DNA of 64,000 nucleotides from Cladopsammia gracilis (GCA_022457155.1 JAJGOT010000113.1:124001-188000), one strand, 5' to 3'; numbered from the stretch's first letter, positions 19,241 through 31,738 are shown. Numbers and translations are program-made. Notes: generated from the sequence alone by a model not told the origin.

Positions 19241-21516
19241 ATGGACTTCATAGGATTGGAATCCGGAATGGATCGTGGGTTGCCCGGTCTCCCGATTCTG
19301 GACCCTGTTGAGAGTTGTACCACAACTGTGGAAGGAAATATTATGTCTCCTTCTGTCACAACTACTGCTGTGATCACTGGACCACATTACTCCGACTATT
19401 TACTCCGACCCAGACCCCCTCCGAACACTCAAGTTGATTTTACCGAAATGGAACGGCAAAGGGATTCACAGGAACAACGTAGCGTAGCGATATTAGGGAC
19501 AAACACTAGTAAGGAAATCGACGATTTATTACAAGAAATTCAAGCTAAAATCTTTGTGAATCCGAGCCCAATAGGAGCCAAGAAAACCATTGAACGACTC
19601 TCGGAAAAATGGAAAACACTCGAGGAGCTACATAGCAAATACCGTGCTGGAATAAATGAACGGCAACGTCTGGACCATGTACAGAATCGCTTTATCAACC
19701 TGAAACGTGAAATGCAGGATATAATTGACGGGTTTGAAATATGTTTCAAGGAGCGAACGTGATCTTGGACAAATATGGAATGGAACACGGACTACCGGAT
19801 CTGACCAAAGGGCATGATGGCAATGCGTCAGTGAGCAGTAAGGCCTCCCATGCTTCAAGATCTTCGGCGTCATCTAAAGCCTCTTCACTTAAAAAATCAT
19901 TGAAAAAGGCGCTTGTTTCAAAAATGAAATTGGATTTGGCAAGAGCCAGAGCAAGGGATGAAGCGGAAGCGGCTAGGCTGGCCTATGAACATAAGCAAAA
20001 AAAGGGGCCTTAGACACCTCGAGGAAGAAGCTGCATTGGCCGAATTGGAATGGAAAATTGAGACCGAGAATGACGAGAATGGTCTGACGCCTAGGACGGT
20101 TGGTCCCTTGGAAAAACCTGATAAACTGCCACAATCCACCCCAGCTATCTCTGTACCAAATAGTGGATCTATGGAGCAATCGGGTATTGCCAATACTGCC
20201 GCGAAGGAAACCATAACCCAAGATACACTTCGTACTGAAATGCCAATTACAAAAGAATCAAAGAGCAATCCTCATCGAAGGAACCGAACGAATACAAGTT
20301 TCTCAAAGGATCGGGCCCGCCCCAATCATCCGAGTTACATGATGTAGTGCCATCACAAAGGGTCGACAGCGAGGACCACACCCCACGCGATCACATAGCT
20401 GCTATGTGAAAGGTCCAATTACTGAGTGGAATACGGCCCACACAGTTCAGTGGTAACCCGGCGGAATTTCCCTTCTTTCGACAACAGATTCGGACACATC
20501 TTGAAGGCGATTTACTTACGGATGCACAGCGTGTCGAATACATTCCTAACTTTGTGAGCGGCGAGGCATTAGAGGTTGTAAGACGAAACGGAGGTTGCTC
20601 GTTCAGTGATATTATGAAAGCTCTTGAAGAACGTTTTGGCCAAGCAATAAGGGTGACTCAAGCATGTATAGAAGACCTCGTGGCTTGCCCCAAGTTGGCC
20701 TACGGTGACCATGTCGGACTTATGAACTTTTCTGAGAAGTTAAACGCGGCTACAAGAATCCTTCAAGGTGACGTTGAACGCGAAGCGAGTGTTGCAACAA
20801 ATCTTAAACGCATAGTTAACCGTCTACCAAATGACCTGATCACCAAATGGCAAAACGAAAATTATGAGATCACTAAACGCGGGAGGACTGCTCGTCTAAA
20901 TGACATTGCAGTGTTTGTAAAGAAACAAGTATCTATTAGAAACGATCCTGTGTTTGGAATACAAACTTTGAAGCGGGACAACAAAGAGACAAAGGCGCCT
21001 CTTAAGAACACGAGAGATCGCGAACCACCAACAAAGAACCCTGCGATTAACGCCACAGATGTTGGAAACAAATCTGCTACTCCTGGCCCGGACGTCTGCG
21101 GAATTTGTAAATCTAAACGGCACAAGCTTCAAGATTGTCCTGTCATCAAGCAGTGCGACCACGTTGCAGTCAGAAGACAATTCGCGGCGTCCTGTGGATT
21201 TTGCTTCAATTGTGGCCTCGAAAGACCTGGGCATGGCTCTGGTTCCTGCCCTGACACGCCAGCTTGTTTAAAATGCCCTGGTCGCCACCTGAGTCTCCTT
21301 CATACCGACAACAACAGCAACAAAGGTCGCCGTTTCAACCAACCCAATGATAAGGATCCCAAGGATAAACGTGACAAGCCATCCCGTGACACCCCTGCCG
21401 CCGGTAACGAGACAGAGAATACGGTTCAAAGTAAGGGTTGTAACTCAGACAACAAATCTGGAACAACATCTGATTCATCGGCTGGAATAGCGACTGCGCA
21501 ATCTCAAGTGTTGTAG
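19241..21516 (+). pseudogene. BEL/Pao gag (matrix/capsid DUF1759 region and zinc knuckles)
   Basis: The reading frame starts MDFIGLESGMDRGLPGLP, passes through a charged, Glu/Lys/Arg-rich, probably coiled-coil region (19,900-20,100), then the FSGNPAEFPFF motif near 20,448 that begins the DUF1759 gag domain of BEL/Pao elements. Cys/His clusters follow at 21,093-21,300 (CGICKSKRHKLQDC; CFNCGLERPGHGSGSC; CLKCPGRH), nucleic-acid-binding nucleocapsid knuckles. Frame switches near 19,750, 19,990 and 20,350 and a TGA at 20,407-20,409 break it. The frame ends in TAG at 21,514-21,516, directly before protease in the same frame. Confidence 0.85.
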
Positions 21517-22122
21517 AACGTTGTACCAGTCACTGTAACTGCAGACAATGGCCAAGCCGTATCCACCTACGCCTTCCTGGATAGCGGCTGCACAGACATG
21601 CACATTGACCGCGAGTTAGCTGCATACCTTGGCTTAAAGGGGATACCTGAGCAGATCGGAATTAGCACAATCACAGCTAGTGACAACGTTGTGGAGTCTA
21701 ATCGTGTTTCCTTCACTTTGAGTTCTGCGGATGGCCTGGGAGAGGATATTGACGTCACTGAAGCATACGTCCTCCCTGATCTTAACCAATCACAACGGAT
21801 CCTGTCCGAGGAGTTTGACGTCCAACAGCACTCGCACTTGCAAGACATTGTGTTCCCGCCGGTAGATATTAAGCGTGTTTCCATACTCGTCGGTAATAAC
21901 ATTCCTTATGCGCACATACAGGAAGAAGTTAGAATCCCCGAAGATAAGAACAAAGGGCTTTATGGTTGCCGATATGCTCTCGGATGGTGTGTCGCTGGTC
22001 CTTATGACATCAAGTATCGTCAAGGAGTTTCAATGAACTTTGTTTCAGTTGGTCGTAAGCCTGATGACCTCATCGAGAGGTTCTGGGACCTTGAAGATTA
22101 CGGAGCTGTGAAGTCTGGATAG
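21517..22122 (+). pseudogene. BEL/Pao aspartic protease region
   Basis: Shortly after the gag TAG, in the same frame, comes AFLDSGCTDMHIDRELA (about 21,570-21,620). Here DSG is the catalytic triad of a retropepsin-like (A17-type) protease. The region processes the polyprotein in live elements. The frame is ended by a second in-frame TAG at 22,120-22,122, after which pol sequence continues in the same frame. Confidence 0.8.
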
Positions 22123-23290
22123 AAACCTCTCTCAGCTGAAGACAAGAGAGCTCTCAAAATAATCGAAGATACCACACGCTTTGTAGACGGACACTACGAA
22201 GTAGGCTTGCTGTGGAAAGAAAACAAACCACAACTTCCTAATAATCGTGTCATGGCTAATCACCGATCGGAGTCCCTTAGACGTCGCCTGACAAAACTGG
22301 GCAACGAAGAGATGGCCAATAAATATCGTAAAGAAATGAACAGTTATATCGACAAGGGATTTGGTCGCAAACTGTCAGAGGAAGAACTGTCCAAAGAGAG
22401 CGACACGTGTTGGTACCTCCCACACCACCCAGTGACTAGTCCTACCAAACCGGGAAAGGTGCGCATCGTGTTCGATGCTGCAGCAGAATACGATGGAACG
22501 TCGCTGAAAAAAATCTTGTAAGCGGCCCAGACATGACGAACAACCTAGTTGGCGTTCTTTTACGCTTTCGACAAGGCAAAGTTGGCATTGCTGCTGACGT
22601 TGAAGGGATGTTCTATCAGATTCTTGTACGGAAAGAAGACCAGGATTCATTGAGGTTCCTCTGGTGGACAAATAGTTAAGATGATCTGCCTGACGTTTAC
22701 GTAATGCAAGTACACATTTTTGGAGCTGCAGCATCCCCCTGTGTCGCCAACTCCTCTCTGCGACGAGTCGCTGATGACAATACTGATGACTTCAAGCCTA
22801 GCTTCGTTGCAGCAGTAAAGAGGAATTTCTATGTGGACGATGCGCTTCCCTCTGCGAATGATGAGAACTCAGCAATTTGTTTGGCCCGCGTCATGGCTGA
22901 CATCCTCGATCGAGGTGGCTTCAAACTGACCAAATTCACATCTAATTCCAAGAAAGTCCTTGCGGCGATTCCAAATGACAAGCGTTCCAAGCCCGAACTT
23001 GACCTTGACTTAGATGAGCTACCCGTCGAGAGGGCTCTCGGTGTCCGTTGGTTTGTGGAATTTGATAACCTAGGCTACGAGATAAGAAAGCTCGACCGTC
23101 TCGAAAAGAAACGCGGCATCCTGTCCACAGTGTGTTCTTTGTTTGTTCCGCTCGGGTTTGCAGCACCTGTAGCTTTAACCGCACGAAGTTTGGTTCAGGA
23201 TCTGTGGAAGGCCAACGTAGGTTGGGACGAGCCGTTGAACGAAGATTTATTGTTGAAATGGAGGTTGTGGAATGCTCAACTACCTTCACT
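22123..23290 (+). pseudogene. BEL/Pao reverse transcriptase
   Basis: The fingers region includes WYLPHHPVTSPTKPGKVRIV near 22,410, a typical BEL/Pao block. The palm contains ADVEGMFYQI with the first catalytic Asp and FYVDDALPS with the YVDD box at 22,830-22,841. A run of seven A near 22,507 shifts the frame between the N-terminal part and the palm, and a TAA at 22,677-22,679 interrupts the palm, so no functional enzyme is made. Confidence 0.9.
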
Positions 23291-23807
23291 GTCACAGCTG
23301 CGTATCCCGCGATGTTACTTCCCGCCAGACAGTGACACTTCTGACTACAAGTTGCATCTCCATGTTTTCTCTGATGCATCAGAAGACGGATACGGTGTAT
23401 CATCCTATCTTCGGATCAAGTACCCTGATGGTCAAATTCATTGCGCCTTCATCATGGGCAAGGCTAGGAACGCACCGGTAAAGTTTACAAGTATTCCGAG
23501 GCTGGAATTACAAGCAGTCGTCTTGTCGACCCGATTGAACAAGTTGTTACGAGAGGAACTTGATTTGAACATTGAAAAGACATTTTACTGGACTGACAGC
23601 GAAATAGTACTACACTATTTAAAGAACGAAAAAATATTTCAAACTTATGTAGCGAACAGAGTCGAGGAGATAAAAGAAAACTCGCTTGTGCAAGAATGGA
23701 ATCACGTGCCGGGTACCCTTAATCCCGCCGACGACGTGTCTCGAGGTTTGAGTCCATCTTCGGTGACTGTGGACCACCGCTGGTTGCGTGGACCAGACTT
23801 CCTATAG
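23291..23807 (+). pseudogene. BEL/Pao RNase H
   Basis: The frame continues from the reverse transcriptase. LHVFSDASEDGYG gives the first acidic residue, IPRLELQA the Glu block, YWTDSEIVLHYL the next Asp, and VPGTLNPADDVSRG the last block of a retroelement RNase H. A TAG at 23,805-23,807 ends this open stretch just before integrase. Confidence 0.85.
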
Positions 23808-25112
23808 CAATCGGAAAATTGCTGGCCGAACGAAGTACGTGGAAATGTCCCGGACGATAGTTTAGAGCTGAAGAAAGAAGCTCACATACTGTCAGCGAAG
23901 TTGGGCTTTGACCCGGTTGGGAGAAGAAAGGAAATCTCAACCCATAGCTCTGAAGTGCCTGTAGGGTCCTCTATTCAAATCCTGTTGACAAGTTGTTCGG
24001 ACTGGACCCGCCTCCGACGCAGAGTAGCCTGGTTCCTTCGCTTTGTGCAATTTATCCGAAACAGCAAGAGCGTCAGAACTGGTAGATTGACTGTAGAAGA
24101 TTACGACGCCGCGACATCAGCTATCTCAAGAATCGTCCAGAACTCAGCATATGCACAAGAGGTCAAAGACTTGAAGACAAAGGGCGCGGTCAAATCATCC
24201 AGCAAGATTGCCGCTTTGAACCCGGAAGTGGATGCTCATGGAGTGTTAAGAATGAATCGTCGCGGAATGGTTGCGCACAGTGCAGCTCGGCAAATTATCT
24301 TGCCAAGGTCTCATCCTGTTTCCCCACTGATTGTCCGGTATCTCCATCAATTCATCGGACACCTGGGTCGCGAACACGTGATAGCCAAGCTGCGAGAGTC
24401 CTTCTGGATTCCCCAAGCCCGCGTGTTAGTACGTTCAGTCCTTAAGCGATGTCTCAAATGCAAGAAACGCAACACCAGACCTATGACCCAGCAGATGGCT
24501 CCTTTACCCAAAGCTCGGCTCACGGCATATGAACCGCCATTTTCGCACACAGGTATGGACCTTTTCGGTCCTTTGTTTGTCAAACATGGCCGTGGGACGG
24601 CGAAACGTTGGTGCTGTCTTTTTACTTGTTTATCTACCCGTTGTGTGCACCTAGAAGTAGTGAACACTATGGAAACGGATGATTTCATCATGTGCCTGAG
24701 ACGATTCATCAACCGCAGAGGCGAAGTCAAGGAGCTACGATGTGATAATGGTTCGAATTTCGTAGACGCTGAGCGGGAATTGAAGAAAAGTCTTGAGGAA
24801 TGGAATCAGGCAAACATTGAAAGGGAGCTTATCCAACGCGGCTGTAAATGGGTTTTTCAACCACCGACTGCGTCGAGTATGTCCGGCGTATGGGAACGTC
24901 TGGTTCGTAGCGCGAAGACAGTTCTGAAGTCAGTTCTAGCCACGCAGGTGGTCACCGATGTGGTCCTGCAAACGCTGCTTACCGAAGTGGAGCGTATCCT
25001 GAATGGAAGGGCCCTAACCGCAAATTCTGATGATGCGAACGATCTTGAACCTTTAACACCTGCTCACTTCCTAATGCAAAGGAAGGTTATCTGTTTGCCG
25101 CCTGGAGTCTGA
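23808..25112 (+). pseudogene. BEL/Pao integrase
   Basis: The His/Cys zinc-binding segment is visible (HQFIGHLGREH, then CLKCKK). The catalytic core has Asp at 24,558-24,560 (GMDLFG), Asp at 24,744-24,746 (CDNGSNF) and Glu at 24,894-24,896 (GVWERLVR). The D-D-E order and the FLMQRK end are typical of BEL/Pao. The core is uninterrupted over about 1.2 kb, the longest intact stretch of the element. A TGA at 25,110-25,112 follows a frameshift, since the neighbouring frame continues the protein (KWRQVQFLAELFWKRWLKEY). Confidence 0.9.
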
Positions 25113-25730
25113 CAAGACAGATATGTTCAGAAAGAAATGGAGGCAAGTTCAGTTTTTAGCCGAGCTATTCTGGAAAGATGGTTAAAGGAATATCTCCCCA
25201 TCCTTCAACCACGAGTGGTTTGCGCGTCGGACTTTCAACCTGAAGGTCGGTGGTTCGAAGCCTGGTCTCTGCCGTCGTGTTGTTTCCTTAAACAAGAAAC
25301 TTTACTCCACACTGTCTCTCTCCACCCAGGTGTATAAATGGGTACCGGCGACATAATGCTGGGGGTAACCCTGCGATGGACTAGCATGCCATCCAGGGGG
25401 GGAGTAGCAATATTCCTAGTTGCTTCATGCTACGGAAACCGGGTTAAGCTCCGGCCGTGTGGGCCATCGTGGCCCGAGTGCGACTTTACCTTTACCCTTC
25501 AACCACGAGGCAAATGGCGCAAGGTACTGCCTAACATCCAACCCAATGCTCTAGTTCTACACTTTAACAGCACCATTCCCAGGGGTCGTTGGAATCTCGG
25601 TCGTATCATTGAGACGTACCCTGGTCCGGTTGGCTTAGTGCGGACTGTGAAGGTTAAGACCAAGGACAGTGTCTATATTCGCCCCATTCAGAAGCTCTGT
25701 TTACTGGAAAATTATCTCGAGTACAAGTAG
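25113..25730 (+). pseudogene. BEL/Pao C-terminal DUF5641-type region, split by a SINE
   Basis: The first part (to about 25,215) carries the FWKRWLKEYLP motif. The second (25,510-25,730) carries RGRWNLGRIIETYPG, a VRTVKVKTK block and RPIQKLCLLE, ending TAG at 25,728-25,730. These blocks are adjacent in intact relatives and are the usual C-terminus of BEL/Pao pol. Here 294 bases of SINE and duplicated target lie between them. Confidence 0.85.
25216..25495 (+). mobile_element. tRNA-derived SINE with 14-bp target duplication
   Basis: CCTTCAACCACGAG occurs at 25,202-25,215 and again at 25,496-25,509. The insert begins with a tRNA-like head, including an RNA polymerase III B-box-like GGTTCGAAGCC near 25,250, followed by a tRNA-unrelated body. 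It ends in a short TTTACC-type tail rather than poly-A. The A-box side is short, so the head may be slightly truncated. This late insertion cuts pol in two. Confidence 0.8.
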
Positions 25731-25798
25731 GAAGTGACAATGCTGATTTCTCCTTTGATGTTGGGACTCTTTATCAGATTGCCCCAAGGCCGGCGGGA

Positions 25799-26227
25799 TG
25801 TTTGGGCCGATTTGCGGCCCAATAATGACAATAGTTATAATGAAGACAATAATTATTATCCTGTGGTTATTGTTTTCCGCATGGGTACCCTGTTTAGAGT
25901 CACGTGACAAAAAGCACATGGTTTGCTCGGTAGAGAAAACGCTTATCTCCGTTTATTCAATTTTTACGGACCGTATTTGCACAGAATTGTAAGTGATATT
26001 CATTTGTAAGTGTTTATGGTTACATTTAACTGGACTATTTCTTAAATGTTGACATTTTTCTCTGTTTTGGTTTAGTTTTCACCGTACCACGTACTGAACA
26101 CGTATGTACGCGTGTGAGCATTAGCGAATTTATCGAATCGAATGTGAATGTCAGGATTCTACAAGATTGTTACTTCGTTAAATATAGTCTGTACGCGTTG
26201 AAAGTCTGTGCTTATTTGGCCTCAACA
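25799..26227 (+). repeat. 3' LTR of the BEL/Pao element
   Basis: 429 bases, intact, starting TGTTTGGGCC after the purine-rich GGCGGGA, ending CTCAACA. It serves as the uninterrupted reference for the two inserts in the 5' LTR. Confidence 0.9.
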
Positions 26228-26285
26228 ATATCTAAACTTTGTAATTGAACCGGTCTAGTCTTATTTCCTTGAAGTCACATTTTTG
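26228..26285 (+). repeat. Repeat R, copy A, right part
   Basis: Resumes the repeat broken at 12,910 (CTAAACTTTG, AATTGAACC, TTATTTCC, as in other copies). It then jumps to the next unit, so copy A lacks the exon-like block. Confidence 0.65.
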
Positions 26286-27425
26286 CAGGAAACAGAAAAC
26301 ATTTTTTTAATTAGCGTCTTTTTCAGTCGTTTTTCGAATTGACAGAGTTACAAGACCAATTATGTTTAGTTGGTGAGCGCGTTTCTAGAAAAAAATCTGT
26401 CCGCTTGTCGCAAACAGTGCAATGCTCTACTGCGCATAAAAGCGGCCCGCGTGCTGATTAAAAAATAAATCAAAAGCTCCTGCAAGGGAACTCGTCAATA
26501 CGACATGCTCTATATATTGCTGGCTCACATCTTAGCCACCCTTTACTACAAAAAGGTGTCGAAATGTAGTCAAATACATTAAAGAATATACCAATCAAAG
26601 GCCAAATCGAACTGTTGCTGCAACTGGTCGTGTCCTGTGTAATAAGTTAGGTACGCAGATGATTCCTTGATATTGTCGGCCCTATTTCTAAGCTTTGCAA
26701 TGGAACCAGTCTTGTTTTATTTCCTCCATTGGTCACTTATTATACCTCTCTTACAAGAACTCATGAAGCCCTTTAGTTATCATTGTCTCTTCTAACAGTT
26801 ATGACTAATTTAAATGTGGAGTCATTTCCTTTGACAGATCTATATATTAATTTATTTTCGACCTATAACGTAACGAATTTGCTTTTGGTTTCTCGGAATG
26901 CAGGGAAAGTCCCGGATTTATCAAGTGTGACTACATGTACAATTGACAAGACGTGTTGTGGTGAGTACTTTGATTCTGTGTAGCCTTCATTTTTAATAGT
27001 TTTGAATAGGAGTTTATAGAAAACGTCCTAGGAACTACATGTACAATGGGAAATATTAACAGAATATTGACAATAGATCATTTGTGTTTTGTATCAAGGC
27101 TGGTTCTTGTTACAGCTTAGAACTGCAGCCATGCAAATAACTAGTTATTTGACTTCAGTCAAACCGTCGCACAGCTGTTATCACTTTTTTAACCATACGT
27201 ATCCCTTTTGTTATTTCAACGCTACCTTTACTCATCTTACAAAGAAACCAGGAATATCTTATTCAGTGATTTCTGCGGTACGGATCTTGATATTTGACAA
27301 TCTAGTCTTGATACACCGCCCGTGTCGACATTATTTCACGCTTTCATGATCTTTTCATAATTAGCTGAGCTAGTAAGGCATGATGTTAGAACTGATTTCC
27401 AATCGACTAAAGTCATATATTTTAA
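26286..27425 (+). repeat. Repeat R, unit B (~1.14 kb)
   Basis: Starts CAGGAAACAGAAAACAT and is followed head-to-tail by unit C, nearly identical over its length. It includes GTTGGTGAGCGCGTTTC, GTACGCAGATGATTCCTTGA, the exon-like block at 26,904-26,960 and an 86-codon frame at 27,089-27,349 that also stays open in unit C. That frame resembles no protein I know, and its conservation is expected from the recent duplication alone. Confidence 0.85.
26904..26960 (+). other. Exon-like conserved block, unit B (57 bp)
   Basis: Preceded by a pyrimidine-containing stretch and GAATGCAG, followed by GTGAGTACTTTG. It starts GGAAAGTCCCGGATTTATC. It has a 4-bp insertion relative to the 53-bp version. Confidence 0.5.
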
Positions 27426-28569
27426 CAGGAAACAGAAAACATTTTGTTTTGATTTTTAATTAGCGTATTTTTCAGTCGTTTATCGAATTGACAGAGTTAC
27501 AAGAGCAATTATGTTTAGTTGGTGAGCGCGTTTCTAGAAAAATCTGTCCGCTTGTCGCAAACAGTGCAATGCTCTACTGCGCATAAAGCGGCCCGCGTGC
27601 TGATTAAAAAATAAATCAAAAGCTCCTGCAAGGGAACTCGTCAATACGACATGCTCTATATATTGCTGGCTCACATCTTAGCCACCCTTTACTACAAAAA
27701 GGTGTCGAGATGTAGTCAAATACATTAAAGAATATACCAATCAAAGGCCAAATCGAACAGTGTTGCTGCAACTGGTCGTGTCCTGTGTAATAAGTTAGGT
27801 ACGCAGATGATTCCTTGATATTGTCGGCCCTATTTCTAAGCTTTGCAATTGAACCAGTCTTGTTTTATTTCCTCCATTGGTCACTTATTATACCTCTCTT
27901 ACAAGAACTCATGAAGCCCTTTAGTTATCATTGTCTCTTCTAACAGTTATGACTAATTTAAATGTGGAGTCATTTCCTTTGACAGATCTATATATTTATT
28001 TATTTTCGACCTATAACGTAACGAATTTGCTTTTGGTTTCTCGGAATGCAGGGAAAGTCCCGGATTTATCAAGTGTGACTGTACAATTGACAAGACGCGT
28101 TGTGGTGAGTACTTTGATTCTGTGTAGCCTTCATTTTTAATAGTTTTGAATAGGTGTTTATAGAAAACGTCCTAGGAACTACATGTACAATGGGAAATAT
28201 TAACAGAATATTGACAATAGATCATTTGTGTTTTGTATCAAGGCTGGTTCTTGTTACAGCTTAGAACTGCAGCCATGCAAATAACTAGTTATTTGACTTC
28301 AGTCAAACCGTCGCACAGCTGTTATCACTTTTTTAACCATACGTATCCCTTTTGTTATTTCAACGCTACCTTTACTCATCTTACAAAGAAACCAGGAATA
28401 TCTTATTCAGTGATTTCTGCGGTACAAATCTTGATATTTGACAATCTAGTCTTGATACACCGCCCGTGTCGACATTATTTCGCGCTTTCATGATCTTTTC
28501 ATAATTAGCTGAGCTAGTAAGGCATGATGTTAGAACTGATTTCCAATCGACTAAAGTCATATATTTTAA
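27426..28569 (+). repeat. Repeat R, unit C (~1.14 kb)
   Basis: Tandem neighbour of unit B. Differences are few, so the duplication is recent or the units are kept alike by gene conversion. An 86-codon frame (28,233-28,493) is shared with unit B. Confidence 0.85.
28052..28104 (+). other. Exon-like conserved block, unit C (53 bp)
   Basis: Acceptor-like GAATGCAG before and donor-like GTGAGTAC after. About 90 bp upstream to the block, TTTTCGACCTATAACGTAA is conserved. A T-rich ATTTTTAAT and GTTTATAGAAAAC follow within about 110 bases. Confidence 0.5.
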
Positions 28570-28761
28570 CAGGAAACAGAAAACATTTTGTTTTGATTTT
28601 TAATTAGCGTATTTTTCAGTCGTTTATCGAATTGACAGAGTAACAAGAGCAATTATGTTTAGTTGCAATTGGTGAGCGCGTTTCTAGAAAAATCTGTCCG
28701 CTTGTCGCAAACAATGCATTACTCTACTGCGCATAAAAGCTGTCCGCATGCAGATTAACAA
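28570..28761 (+). repeat. Repeat R, unit D/E, left part
   Basis: Begins like the other units and breaks off after GCAGATTA, where a 3-kb block is inserted. The unit continues at 31,739. Confidence 0.75.
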
Positions 28762-29655
<894 letters not shown>

Positions 29656-29793
29656 ACAAAAAAACAAGACAAGAAGCTGTACACAGCTTGAACTCGTGGC
29701 GCCTTTACCTCATTGCAGCATTGATTCCCATGACTTCCAAGTGATTTGAGTGCTTTTACAGAGAAACATAAGCTTAAAATTATGTCTAATCAA

Positions 29794-30546
29794 AGCGGTC
29801 AGTGTAAAACGCAGACTGCAGACTGCAGACTGCAGACTGCAGACCGGGGGTAAAATGCAGACTGAGGGTAAAATGCAGACTGCAGACTGCAGACCAGGGG
29901 TGAAATGCAGACTGAGGGTAAAATAAAATATTAATAATAAAAAAACAAGATTTGGGAGTGTTCCTACGCGTACCCGTAATTTTTTTTTTCAAAATCCCGA
30001 AAACTCAAACCAAAAGGCGTTAATTCGCCTTAGTCAAACATATTATCAACCTCAAGTTTTTGCTGAACCAAGTTTCCCACAAGCGCCCAAACTAATCGTA
30101 ATTCTATGCATCTTAATTACCTTTGTTTACGTGTCGGCCATTTTGAATTGTGCTTACGCGATTGGGTCTGGGATCGAGTAACTCTTTCAGCGTTCATAAC
30201 TTGGAACGCCTTGGAATTGTTCGGAAAACACGACAGCACAACAACAAGGCAAGGTAAACTTGTATGTATCGAGCATAGTTTGTGAAAGACATTCAATCTT
30301 TGTACTCGACTTCAATGTATCAAGAGGTTTGTGAATTGATATTTTGCTAAAAGGTGACAGTGGGCAATCCAAACACGAAAAATTATAACATTTCAGCGTT
30401 GTCAAATAATCGTTACTATGACCATTCTGATATAAGTCACAAAAGCTGGTCTGGTCAAAAAAGCTGGTCTGCAGTCTGCATTTTACCCTCAGTCTGCATT
30501 TTACCCCCGGTCTGCAGTCTGCAGTCTGCGTTTTACACTGACCGCT
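29794..30546. mobile_element. TIR element with GCAGACT-repeat ends
   Basis: Ends AGCGGTCAGTGTAAAACGCA and the exact inverse. Each is followed by iterated GCAGACT units and GGTAAAATGCAGACTG, so the arms reach 70-100 bp and are themselves tandemly repetitive. Unit 1 of the surrounding block lacks it. No transposase frame is visible. I do not assign a superfamily. Confidence 0.75.
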
Positions 30547-30742
30547 AAGACCCGAGAAGAAGAAATGCTAACGCGTAACGCGTAACGCAATATTGCCGTA
30601 AGCTTACGTTTTCACACTGACACAGTTCGATATATATATTTTCAAATTAAACGTAAGGATTTTTGACGAACGAAAAAAAAGTACATCACTTTCATAATGT
30701 CCAGTTCGAAAACAGAAAAAAAAAAAGGAAAAAAAAAAAAAG

Positions 30743-30820
30743 GACTTTATGGAGATTCGAACTCGGGCCGTCCGGGACTACGCCACAAACTCAATCACTG
30801 CGCTGTCCAAGAGCACATAC
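30743..30820 (-). ncRNA. tRNA-like sequence followed by a T-run
   Basis: On the minus strand a B-box-like GAGTTCGAATC lies about 45 bases after an A-box-like TTGGACAGCGCAGTG. A T12 run (A run at 30,730-30,741) follows, as at a polymerase III terminator. The T-stem pairs poorly, so this is a tRNA-derived element or pseudogene, not a tRNA gene. Confidence 0.4.
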
Positions 30821-31738
30821 TACCTGAGAACTAAATTTTGTTATTTTAAGCTAGATACGCATCAGAACCCGTCGTGTAGCAGCTGTTCGCAAGATCTGTC
30901 GAGATTGGTTATATCTAACAATGGTTTTCATTGTTAGGTCGTTCAATTGTTTTACTTCTATTGTTTCTCGTTCTATTGTATCCATCTAATTGGGTTAGGT
31001 CTTGCGACAGCTGCGTGTTTAGGTTGCAAAATCCTTTTAGATCAATTTTAATGTTGCACTAAAAACTCCAAATGCGAAACATCTGTAAGCTTATTGTTGT
31101 CTATATTCGTTTACATCAAATTAATTACTGTTATCGTTGGATGCACGTTGAATTCCTGTTACGAAACGTGTTCGTAACAAAGCATTTGCTCACTAAGTTT
31201 ACAGCTGATGGAAGGAGCGAGTGAGTGAGTGAGTGAGAGAGTGAATTTTATTTAAACACCCTTGTCGATAACCTGTTCATCATGCTTTCACGTATACACG
31301 GGTTTAAAAGTAAGACTACACTGCATTCACTAGATTCATTTTCGACCCGGAGCTCGATCGCTAAGCAAATGGCAAGTTTAATATATAAAACACAGAACTT
31401 GCCAGAGCAAAAATCCCACAGGAATAAGCGGCGAACACAATATCAAACGGTCCTATCCATCCATGAACGCCTTGAATTGTCTTGAAAGTGTGCAGTTGTA
31501 CGCAGTAGTTCTTTATCTTGCTTCTGGAGTACACAAACGGGGAGATTTTACGGTATGTATTTCATGGCCGAAAGCCATATAGTCGTCTATATAGACTTAA
31601 ATATGCGTGCATAAATTTGCATGCGCTAATGTGACACGAAAAAAAAAAAGAAGAAAAGTCAACGCCGGATTTACAACTTGTGTGCTTCGCCACGAGTAAA
31701 AAGTCAAAGCCGGATTTACAACTCGTGTGCTTCGCCAC

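Larger units (their letters stand above)
12911..26227 (+). mobile_element. BEL/Pao LTR retrotransposon, interrupted by three insertions
   Basis: The LTRs start TGTTTGGGCC and end CAACA, sharing the short inverted ends TGTT/AACA. The provirus is flanked by AAATC (12,906-12,910) and ATATC (26,228-26,232), a 5-bp target duplication with one mismatch, inside a copy of repeat R. Order of domains is gag, aspartic protease, reverse transcriptase, RNase H, integrase and a C-terminal DUF5641-type region, the usual BEL/Pao order. Removing the inserts at 12,947-16,705, 17,044-19,067 and 25,216-25,509 leaves about 7.2 kb, normal for the family. The two LTRs differ at roughly 9 of 338 aligned bases by my eye count, plus a 12-bp indel. 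Several in-frame stops and frameshifts show it is dead. Confidence 0.9.
29656..31738 (+). repeat. Inserted block, unit 2, with two further inserts
   Basis: A second copy of the AAGAAGCTGTACACAGCTTG block. It carries a 753-bp TIR element (29,794-30,546) and about 390 extra bases at 30,715-31,105 not present in unit 1. It ends with two 45-bp tandem repeats (31,655-31,744) containing GTGTGCTTCGCCACGAGTAA. Confidence 0.7.

Noticed and set aside
27310..27335. ACACCGCCCGT, a phrase found in small-subunit rRNA, in the R units
   Set aside because: Only 11 bases match and nothing around it resembles rRNA.
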